From Saprospiraceae bacterium (GTDB taxonomy: Bacteria > Bacteroidota > Bacteroidia > Chitinophagales > Saprospiraceae): a stretch of DNA of 35,701 bases. The position numbers and the translations under genes are program-made. This document shows positions 15,519 to 22,281 of this stretch, in pieces. How positions within the stretch are numbered: position 1 is the first letter of the stretch; the number at the start of each line of letters is the position of its first letter. The notes under the pieces are model-generated. The model saw only the letters and a list, made by a program, of their open reading frames with translations. It had not been told where the DNA came from and searched no databases. The stretch is from positions 1 through 35,701 of the forward strand of contig JADZFD010000089.1 in assembly GCA_020850225.1 (NCBI GenBank), read 5' to 3'.

Positions 15519-16025
15519 ATGGTTAAAGAAGTGTATTTTGAAAAAATAGCAATAGACGATATGATCTGGCTTGTTCAAGCCAGTGAAAATGCACTAAAAC
15601 GGATAGACCTCATCGATAAAGCTGATTCTTCAACTTTACATGAAACGCCTAATGATATAACGAATCTGACAATTCGCCAGTTGAAGGAATACTTCATTGG
15701 AAATAGAGCACACTTTGATATTCCTCTGGACATCTCAGGATACAGTACATTTTCTCAAAAGATATGGAATATTTTACTGACTATTCCGTATGGGAAGACC
15801 ATTTCATACAAGGAGCTAGCTTATAGAACAGGTGATGTAAAATGTATCCGGGCTGCTGCAACCGCTAATGGGCGTAATCCTATACCGATAATCATTCCCT
15901 GCCATCGTGTTATCGGAAGTGATGGTGGACTTACTGGTTATAGCCTGGGTTTGGATATCAAAAAATATCTGTTGAATATTGAACAACCTGGCCGATATTC
16001 AGATGTTCAGATGCAACATTTCTAA
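15519..16025 (+). CDS. ogt: Methylated-DNA-[protein]-cysteine S-methyltransferase (O6-alkylguanine transferase)
   Basis: 168 residues. A variable N-terminal domain is followed by the catalytic domain: IWNILLTIPYGKTISYKELA (helix-turn-helix and arginine-finger region), ANGRNPIPIIIPCHRVIGSDGGLTGY with the alkyl-accepting Cys in PCHR, and IKKYLLNIE at the end. It repairs O6-methylguanine and O4-methylthymine in a suicidal one-step transfer. The usual RAVG before ANG is RAAAT here, a small departure. Next to it is an alkyltransferase-like paralogue without the cysteine. The ogt name refers to the stand-alone (non-Ada) form. Confidence 0.93.
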   Translation: MVKEVYFEKIAIDDMIWLVQASENALKRIDLIDKADSSTLHETPNDITNLTIRQLKEYFIGNRAHFDIPLDISGYSTFSQKIWNILLTIPYGKTISYKELAYRTGDVKCIRAAATANGRNPIPIIIPCHRVIGSDGGLTGYSLGLDIKKYLLNIEQPGRYSDVQMQHF

Positions 16026-16079
16026 AAAGTTTTATACCCGTAACGGGATAAACAGAACATGAAGTATATGCAGATATTA

Positions 16080-16520
16080 TTACAAATCGGTAAGTCTTAA
16101 TCTTTCCTGAAGCGTTTTCTCGCCCAAGTCAGCCAAAGATACCCTGTTAAGTTCGTTCATCAATTTGGATTTATATGTAAACCAAAATGTATGTAATGGA
16201 CATGGCGCTTCTGTACCGCAACCTGGTAATCCCAAAATACAGGAGTCAAAAAAATTCTGTCCTTCCAATACCAGAATTACATCGATAAGTGGTGTCTGAT
16301 GTGGAGGTTTGACCAGTGCAACTCCTCCGGCTGGTCCTCTTGAAGAAGTTAAAAGGCCTTCTTTGGTTAACTTCTGAAGAGATTTGGTAAGAAAATGGAA
16401 AGAAATATTAAGTTCTTTGGAAATATCGCTCAAGCTCGAATATTCTGATTTGTTCTCTCTGGAGACAATATATATCAATGCTCTTAAAGCATAAATTGTG
16501 CTGTTAGAAAATATTTTCAT
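16080..16520 (-). CDS. Rrf2-family regulator with three conserved cysteines (probable Fe-S sensor)
   Basis: 146 residues starting at MKIFSNSTIYALRALIYI. Winged-helix segments are SLSDISKELNISFHFLTKSLQKL and GLLTSSRGPAGGVALVKP, the classic Rrf2 wing. Then comes FDSCILGLPGCGTEAPCPLHTFW, with three cysteines spaced C-x6-C-x5-C. IscR- and NsrR-type members hold a [2Fe-2S] or [4Fe-4S] cluster through such cysteines and sense iron-sulfur status or nitric oxide. The ATG at 16520 was chosen because homology begins there. It is transcribed away from exonuclease III, and the 292-base gap between them contains a GATGTA-type dyad, a plausible own operator. Confidence 0.9.
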   Translation of the reverse strand: MKIFSNSTIYALRALIYIVSRENKSEYSSLSDISKELNISFHFLTKSLQKLTKEGLLTSSRGPAGGVALVKPPHQTPLIDVILVLEGQNFFDSCILGLPGCGTEAPCPLHTFWFTYKSKLMNELNRVSLADLGEKTLQERLRLTDL

Positions 16521-16605
16521 CGAATATACGGGTTTTGAAACGCTCAAATGTAACACTTTATTGGTCATAAAGTTCAATAATACAATTGATTTTTTGATAT
16601 CAAAG

Positions 16606-16621
16606 GATGTATAAGTACATA
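16606..16621. promoter_or_regulatory. Candidate operator dyad GATGTA-N4-TACATA
   Basis: ATGTA (16607-16611) and TACAT (16616-16620) are perfect arms around TAAG. With flanks it reads GATGTATAAGTACATA, matching the 2239-2254 dyad at 13 of 16 positions. It sits in the divergent rrf2/exonuclease III promoter region. Confidence 0.4.
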
Positions 16622-16664
16622 TGCAATTTATTAATAAGGTATATGTTCAGATGGAAAAATTTGG

Positions 16665-16672
16665 TAAATTTG
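16665..16672 (+). promoter_or_regulatory. -7 promoter element (TAaaTTTG) upstream of exonuclease III
   Basis: TAAATTTG fits the Bacteroidota -7 consensus. It would give a leader of about 130 nt for the gene starting at 16813. No clear -33 element is visible. Confidence 0.35.
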
Positions 16673-16812
16673 TAAAGTTATTAAAACAAACACCTTACTT
16701 AATCAACACGAATGATAGTGAGTAATTGAGATATTTTTTAGGTATAATTTTCAATATTCAAGTAAATTCTGTTAATATTGCGATTTCTATCTTAAAAAAG
16801 GAATCAGGAATA

Positions 16813-17574
16813 ATGAAATTTATCTCGTGGAATGTCAATGGTATAAGAGCAGTGGTAGGAAAATCATTCATTGAGCAATTTTATGAACTGGATGCAGATA
16901 TATTTTGTATCCAGGAAACAAAAGCTCAGGACGATCAGGTAGCAGAGGCATTGTCAGCATTGGAAGGCTATCATATATACAGTAATTCCGCTGAGAAAAA
17001 AGGGTATTCAGGTGTTGCAATTATCTCCAAAGAACAACCTGTAAGGGTTCTTAAAGATATAGGTAATCAGGAACACGACACGGAAGGTAGAGTTTTGACA
17101 GCAGAATATGAGCATTTTTATATGGTCAATGTATATGTACCCAATAGTGGTGACGGATTGAAAAGGCTCGATTACCGGGCAGAATGGGATAAAGATTTTG
17201 CTGCCTTTTTAAAGGGTTTGCAATCCCACAAAAATGTCATTGTTACCGGTGATTTTAATGTTGCACATAAGGAAACAGATCTCGCTCGACCTAAAGAGAA
17301 CTATAATAAAGTGTCCGGCTATACGCAGGTAGAAATAGACGGTATGGATTATCTTCATAATATCGGATTTGTCGATTCTTACAGACTCATACATCCCGAT
17401 ACAATTCAATATTCATTCTGGAGTGCAAGATTCGGTGCAAGAGCTAAAAATATAGGATGGCGTATTGATTATTTTATGGTAGATGAGCGTATTAAAAATA
17501 AGATTGCAGACGCCTTCATTTTAGATCAGTATATGGGGTCAGACCATTGTCCTGTCGGATTGTCACTAAAATAA
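16813..17574 (+). CDS. xth: Exodeoxyribonuclease III / AP endonuclease
   Basis: A 253-residue class II AP endonuclease of the Xth/Exo III family, which cuts 5' of abasic sites and has 3'-phosphodiesterase and exonuclease activity in base-excision repair. All family motifs are present: KFISWNVNGIRA, CIQETKAQ (metal-binding Glu), MVNVYVPNS, VTGDFNVAHKETDL (catalytic Asp and Asn), SFWSARFGARAKNIGWRIDYF and GSDHCPVGL (catalytic His). The ATG at 16813 starts the conserved domain exactly. It sits in a repair neighbourhood with the two alkyltransferase-fold genes and is divergent from rrf2. Confidence 0.96.
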   Translation: MKFISWNVNGIRAVVGKSFIEQFYELDADIFCIQETKAQDDQVAEALSALEGYHIYSNSAEKKGYSGVAIISKEQPVRVLKDIGNQEHDTEGRVLTAEYEHFYMVNVYVPNSGDGLKRLDYRAEWDKDFAAFLKGLQSHKNVIVTGDFNVAHKETDLARPKENYNKVSGYTQVEIDGMDYLHNIGFVDSYRLIHPDTIQYSFWSARFGARAKNIGWRIDYFMVDERIKNKIADAFILDQYMGSDHCPVGLSLK

Positions 17575-17743
17575 TAGCAGCAAATGGTATACTATTCAAT
17601 AATCGATATTCTAAATAACAATTCCTAAATAAATTAACCGGAGTTAATGTTGAGTTAAATTAATATTGCAAATTTGTTTGTCTACAACATTCGAAATCAG
17701 TATTACGTTTTATCCATTATTTAACAATTTAAAATTTAGTTTT

Positions 17744-18073
17744 ATGAAAAAGTCATTTTATTTGTTTTTGGTAGCAATTTTCACTTTGGCATTTAATAAT
17801 GCAAGTTTTGCTCAAAACAAACCCAAAACGGATGAGCCTGCTTCATTGAAACAGACACACAAACCGGTAGCTGAAAAACCTGTGAGGGAAGAAAAGAAAA
17901 TGGAAGTCAAAAGCCAGGAAAAGAAAGCGACGAACGCTGCTACTGTTCAAAAAGGTGAACATGTTAAAACGTCAAATAATGAAGCCAAAAAAACAAAGAA
18001 ACGTCTTCCGAAAGTAATCGCTACTCAACCTCAGAAAGCTGCTAATAATAATTCTGATCATCAGCAAAAATAA
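17744..18073 (+). CDS. Small Lys-rich exported protein of unknown function
   Basis: 109 residues. A clear signal peptide (MKKSFYLFLVAIFTLAFNNASFA, cleaved before QNKPK) leads to a mature part of about 85 residues made of Lys, Glu, Ala, Pro, Asn and Gln. It has repeated K/E pairs (EKPVREEKKMEVKSQEKK) and no hydrophobic core, cysteine or recognisable domain. It is probably intrinsically disordered and strongly basic after export to the periplasm or surface. The ATG at 17744 is set by the signal peptide. A long hairpin follows it immediately. No function is assigned. Confidence 0.75.
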   Translation: MKKSFYLFLVAIFTLAFNNASFAQNKPKTDEPASLKQTHKPVAEKPVREEKKMEVKSQEKKATNAATVQKGEHVKTSNNEAKKTKKRLPKVIATQPQKAANNNSDHQQK

Positions 18074-18083
18074 TTTCATAAAG

Positions 18084-18148
18084 AAATAGCATAAATATAA
18101 AGCCTGAAACTCATTAAGTTCCAGGCTTTACATTTATGCTATTTTTGC
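18084..18148. terminator. Long hairpin terminator
   Basis: Two 13-base arms on each side, 18084-18096/18132-18144 and 18098-18110/18118-18130, form a stem of about 27 bp with two mismatches and a 7-base loop. It ends in a T run. It closes the small Lys-rich gene and may also work from the other strand. Confidence 0.8.
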
Positions 18149-18283
18149 TTCCGATTCACCTTAAACCATTCAATGTGCTCTCTGTAAAATAATACAGTAT
18201 ATTTTATTAGATAATTACGAATATATATGTTAGAATCTGCAAATATGTTTTAGATTCAAGGATATATAAAGCTGGAATACCAA

Positions 18284-19831
18284 CTATATTTTTATGATTT
18301 TCTGAGCATAGTGCCTGGTCTTGTTCTTATTTGTAAGTAGAGCCATATAAATACCTGATTTTAAATTCTGTGTTGAGATTATTGCTTCATTATTGTCAAC
18401 GGTATACTTATTAATTGTTTGACCTGTCATATCGGTAATAACCAATTCATAGGTATCTATTTCTGCTTCATCTATATTTAATCTAAATTCATTACTTATC
18501 GGATTGGGGTATATACGCGCCAACAAATTTGAAACAATCATATCAATACCGGTAAGATTATATTCTTCATAATAATAGGTTGTTAAAGTAGTTTTAGAAT
18601 TTTCATATTTAGTTTTTGTCCTGATATTGCCATCTTTCGTAAAAGTCTGTACAACAGTGGATGTGAGCACACTGTTGGAATATGTTTTTACTGTATCCCA
18701 TAAGTCTTGATTATTATATGTTACAATTATTTTGAATTCTTCTTCTAATATTCCGTTAGTCATATTCCTTGTATATGATGTGTATGAAATCTGGTAGTCA
18801 TCAATATACTCATTAATAATTTTATATGTAAGCAAATAGTCTGAATTTAAAAAATCAAAATAGCTGATTTCAGTTTCCTGATCAAAATTATTATAAGAAT
18901 AAACTATTAACTGATAAGGATTATTATTATATAAAATTTTCACTGTATCAACCAATTCATTTCCATTATAATGATACTGGTAGTCCCATATGACAGTTAC
19001 AGGGGTACCGGATTTTTTCTTAGTAGTCGTTTTAATAATTTCTCTTGTAATCTTTTTACTTACAGGTGATAGCCATTCTCTCCAGATGCTATCAATCGTT
19101 ATCTCATTTAAAGTGGTGTTGTGCCTGATTTGGAATCCAGGTCTCCCCTGACTATCAATATCTAACTTGCTTGTCCAAAAATAGTTACTATTACCTGACT
19201 TGTCATGTTTGTTATAAGTGTATTTTATTGTATCCCGTAATCCGTAGCCATCCTTATTCAGATCTGTAGCCTGATAGTAGTTATCATGTGATGAATCATT
19301 TGAATTCAGGACATAATTAATTATTTGCTTTCTGTGACTTACATATGTATCTGTAGTGTCCCATGTATTTAAATCTGTTTGATAGGGTATGTTTTCATAA
19401 TAGTAGGATGTTTCTCTTATTTTATGATTATTTTTATTATAAACTGAGCCTCGGTTAGGCCAACCTATCTTAAAATTACCTCTATCATAAGAATAATACA
19501 CCATAGTATCTGTATTTGCAGAAATATCATAAGTACCATCACTGTTAGGTTCAGTCACAGACCCTCTGCCATAACTATAAAAGAGTAGAAAACTATCAAT
19601 TTTGACATTATTTTCAGTATTGCTTATGGCTATACACCGTTCTTTTAATGAAGTGGGTTTCTGATCTTTTACCTTACTGGCAGGTAGTGATATGCCCGGT
19701 AATGATCGGAGGTTGATATCCTTTTGTTGGGATAAATAGTTTAAAGATATTTGAGGGGAATGATTGTTTTGTCCCCATACAAATGCTGACAATGAACTCA
19801 TTACTAAGATTAACATTAATCGTGTTTTCAT
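18284..19831 (-). CDS. T9SS type A sorting-domain protein, function unknown
   Basis: 515 residues. The signal peptide (MKTRLMLILVMSSLSAFVWG) is followed by a long Tyr-, Asn- and Thr-rich region of short beta-hairpin-like repeats (YSYGRGSVTEPNSDG, YYSYDRGNFK, YHYNGNELVDTVKILYNN, YNNFDQETEISYFD) that resemble YD/RHS-type or toxin-wrapping repeats in texture. The last 75 residues are a type A sorting domain: ARIYPNPISNEFRLNID, VITDMTGQTI, LKSGIYMALL and KIIKI at the very end. It should cross the outer membrane through the type IX system. No enzymatic motif is visible. Its neighbour upstream is a TPR-HTH regulator in the same direction. Confidence 0.85.
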   Translation of the reverse strand: MKTRLMLILVMSSLSAFVWGQNNHSPQISLNYLSQQKDINLRSLPGISLPASKVKDQKPTSLKERCIAISNTENNVKIDSFLLFYSYGRGSVTEPNSDGTYDISANTDTMVYYSYDRGNFKIGWPNRGSVYNKNNHKIRETSYYYENIPYQTDLNTWDTTDTYVSHRKQIINYVLNSNDSSHDNYYQATDLNKDGYGLRDTIKYTYNKHDKSGNSNYFWTSKLDIDSQGRPGFQIRHNTTLNEITIDSIWREWLSPVSKKITREIIKTTTKKKSGTPVTVIWDYQYHYNGNELVDTVKILYNNNPYQLIVYSYNNFDQETEISYFDFLNSDYLLTYKIINEYIDDYQISYTSYTRNMTNGILEEEFKIIVTYNNQDLWDTVKTYSNSVLTSTVVQTFTKDGNIRTKTKYENSKTTLTTYYYEEYNLTGIDMIVSNLLARIYPNPISNEFRLNIDEAEIDTYELVITDMTGQTINKYTVDNNEAIISTQNLKSGIYMALLTNKNKTRHYAQKIIKI

Positions 19832-20095
19832 AACGCTTTTAAATTTAAAAATACCTACTCTTTAAAATTCAGTTTTCGGCTTCCCTGATGTACGCTCTGA
19901 TTAAATATTATTTTCGAATTAAATCTAAACAAGTAGGTAATCTAACTCCATAAATAAAATTCTACAATAATACTTAATTGCGATTGAACAATACAAAAGT
20001 GAGGCAAATTCAGATTTTGACAATAATTATTGGTGTAACAAAAACGATACAATATGTATTATCAATTTTAAATGATTGATAATTAATTAGTTGGA

Positions 20096-22048
20096 TTAAT
20101 TGTTGACACCTATTTTTTCCAATAGAGAATGTGGTGTGTCTTCTTTGCATCCATTCAGTTTGATTCGCGTCCTGTTCCATGTAACCCGAACAGTATCATT
20201 GGAAACACCCAGGATGTTGGCCATTTCTTTGTGACCCATTCCTATTTTGGTCAGCATAAGATATCTCAATTCTGAATTGGTGATAGTAGGCTCATACGTT
20301 CGGATTGTTGTTGTAAAAACAGGATATATCCGGTTAAAAGCTTTTAGAAATTCAAGCCAATCATCTTCGGTAAGTATCCTCTTTGTTTTTAATTCAGATA
20401 ATGTCACATTCATCTGTAATGTAACTTGATGTGGCATATTCTCTAATTGATTCAATTCTTTAGTTATTGATTCAATAGTAGTGTTCTTTTCATTGATATT
20501 TTTAATTGCGTACTGAAGTCTATCCCTGGCATTATTCAAATCAGCCTCAATTTTTTCGTTTTCTATGTGAAGTAATAATCTTTCCTGTTTTCTTTTATTA
20601 GTAATTACATAAAATCGAAAAAATGCTATTATTATAACCAAAAATAATATAAAAATAGTAAGCATGAGATAGAACCGTGTTTTAGCACTATCAATTTTAT
20701 ACAGCAACTCCTTTTGTTGAAATGAATGCTTGATTTCCACTCGTGCTAAAGCAGCTGAAGCTCCCTGACCTGATAAACGTTGGTTAAAATCAAACAGGCT
20801 TTGAGATGACTTTAAAGCGTTTTTATAATCACCGGATTTCTCATATGCTTTAATGAGAACTTTGAGTATATAAATCTTTTGTGGTGTGTCATCCAATTCC
20901 ATAGCTATTTGGAGAGCCTCATTCTCAAATTTTATAGCAGAATGATATCTCATAGAAGCAGGTACAGCTGTTGAAAGTAAAATACTATCCGGTGCGTTCA
21001 ATACCAATTGACCCATATCTTTGTAATATAACATTTGCGAGTAATTATCCTGAACTTTCTTAGCAAGATTGTAACATTTTTTATGATACACCAGTGCTGA
21101 ATTATAGTCATTTAATAAATGATATATATATGCGACATTGGCATAATCGCTTGCTAATTTTTTCTCATTATTTCTTTCTTTCCACAAAATTTCTGATTCC
21201 CGGTATTTTTCTAAGGATTCCTTGAATTTTCCTAAAACCATAAGGATGTTCCCCTGCCAGGAAAGAGATGATGCAACCACTTCCAAATTATTAGTTGTTT
21301 GGCCTGATTTATAATTTTTTTCAGCTATATTTAAAGCTTTATCATATTCGCCAAGATGGTAGTACAATTCACCTATTTTATAATTTATATAGGTTGTTTC
21401 AGTATCGTTATGTAGTTGATTACTGATCACCAATGCTTTATTATAGTATTCATATGCCTTGATAAAATCCAGCAATTTGTAGTAAATATGTCCCATTTCT
21501 ACATATATTCCTGGTAGTACATTTGATTTTTTGTTGGATAAAGCTATGTCTAAAGCACGCTGAAAATTTTCAAGACCTTCATGATAATTCAATATCTTAA
21601 TATAAAATAATCCTTTGTTCATTAAGGTCTTAATGGCTCCGGTCTTATTTTGAATTTCATTATACAGCATCAAAGACTTGTCATAAAGTACTAAAGAACG
21701 AATAGAGTCTTTCCGGATTGCATAGGAGTTACCTAAGTATCTGTAGCCATCTGCCATCCCTTGTTTATTATTATACTTTTCAGCGAGATGTATTAAATTT
21801 TGGACTGTTGTGTTAAATGTAGAGTCAAATTGTTGATTTTTATTAAATTCTTCACATTTGGCGATCAGCAATTCAATTTTATTTTTTTGATTTTGTATTT
21901 GATTATAAGGACCAGAGGTGTCTTTTTGTATGCTTTTAGAATATGCCATATCAGCATGTGTAATGCATATAAAAAAATACAATCCTAAAGTAATTTTATT
22001 TAAATTCCATTTAAGAATATGTACAAAATAAAAAATTGACTTAACCAT
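20096..22048 (-). CDS. Membrane-anchored TPR protein with C-terminal helix-turn-helix
   Basis: 650 residues. An N-terminal hydrophobic segment (ITLGLYFFICITHA) probably acts as a signal. About six to eight TPR units follow between residues 70 and 440 (GYRYLGNSYAI, EGLENFQRALDIAL, YEYYNKALVISN, KALNIAEKNYKSG, SALVYHKKCYNLAK). One transmembrane helix comes next (FYLMLTIFILFLVIIIAFFRFYVI, about 455-478), then a cytosolic coiled coil (about 485-545). A LuxR-like helix-turn-helix closes the protein (LRYLMLTKIGMGHKEMANILGVSNDTVRVTWNRTRIKL). The layout suggests the periplasmic TPR part senses a partner and the cytosolic end binds DNA. It lies 264 bases from the T9SS cargo gene, a possible target. 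The ATG at 22048 is the only one that keeps the signal segment. Confidence 0.85.
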   Translation of the reverse strand: MVKSIFYFVHILKWNLNKITLGLYFFICITHADMAYSKSIQKDTSGPYNQIQNQKNKIELLIAKCEEFNKNQQFDSTFNTTVQNLIHLAEKYNNKQGMADGYRYLGNSYAIRKDSIRSLVLYDKSLMLYNEIQNKTGAIKTLMNKGLFYIKILNYHEGLENFQRALDIALSNKKSNVLPGIYVEMGHIYYKLLDFIKAYEYYNKALVISNQLHNDTETTYINYKIGELYYHLGEYDKALNIAEKNYKSGQTTNNLEVVASSLSWQGNILMVLGKFKESLEKYRESEILWKERNNEKKLASDYANVAYIYHLLNDYNSALVYHKKCYNLAKKVQDNYSQMLYYKDMGQLVLNAPDSILLSTAVPASMRYHSAIKFENEALQIAMELDDTPQKIYILKVLIKAYEKSGDYKNALKSSQSLFDFNQRLSGQGASAALARVEIKHSFQQKELLYKIDSAKTRFYLMLTIFILFLVIIIAFFRFYVITNKRKQERLLLHIENEKIEADLNNARDRLQYAIKNINEKNTTIESITKELNQLENMPHQVTLQMNVTLSELKTKRILTEDDWLEFLKAFNRIYPVFTTTIRTYEPTITNSELRYLMLTKIGMGHKEMANILGVSNDTVRVTWNRTRIKLNGCKEDTPHSLLEKIGVNN

Positions 22049-22242
22049 ACAAAGGGATAATTTTAAAAATAGCTTTAGTTAAAAATCATATTTCGCCATA
22101 TTGTTTCAATAGCTATAGCAAAAACAACTTTTAAAAATGTAAATCTAAGTATAATTTGCTAATAGATCAATATTAATTATACCTGAATTCAAGTGTCAAA
22201 TGCAACTTTGGTTAATAAATAATATTAAAATGTATATTTATT

Positions 22243-22273
22243 TTTGATATATGAAATACTATCTGCATCTTTG
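22243..22273 (+). promoter_or_regulatory. Helicase promoter (TTTG-N19-cAtcTTTG)
   Basis: A -33 TTTG at 22243-22246 and a -7 CATCTTTG at 22266-22273 are separated by 19 bases. The -7 differs from TAnnTTTG only in its first base. The predicted start site is within about 5 bases of the helicase ATG at 22282. Confidence 0.6.
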
Positions 22274-22281
22274 TACCTCCT

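Noticed and set aside
22050-22057. Minus-strand TCccTTTG next to the TPR regulator's ATG, as a promoter
   Set aside because: The ATG would lie upstream of the predicted transcription start, so this match cannot serve that start codon and is probably chance.
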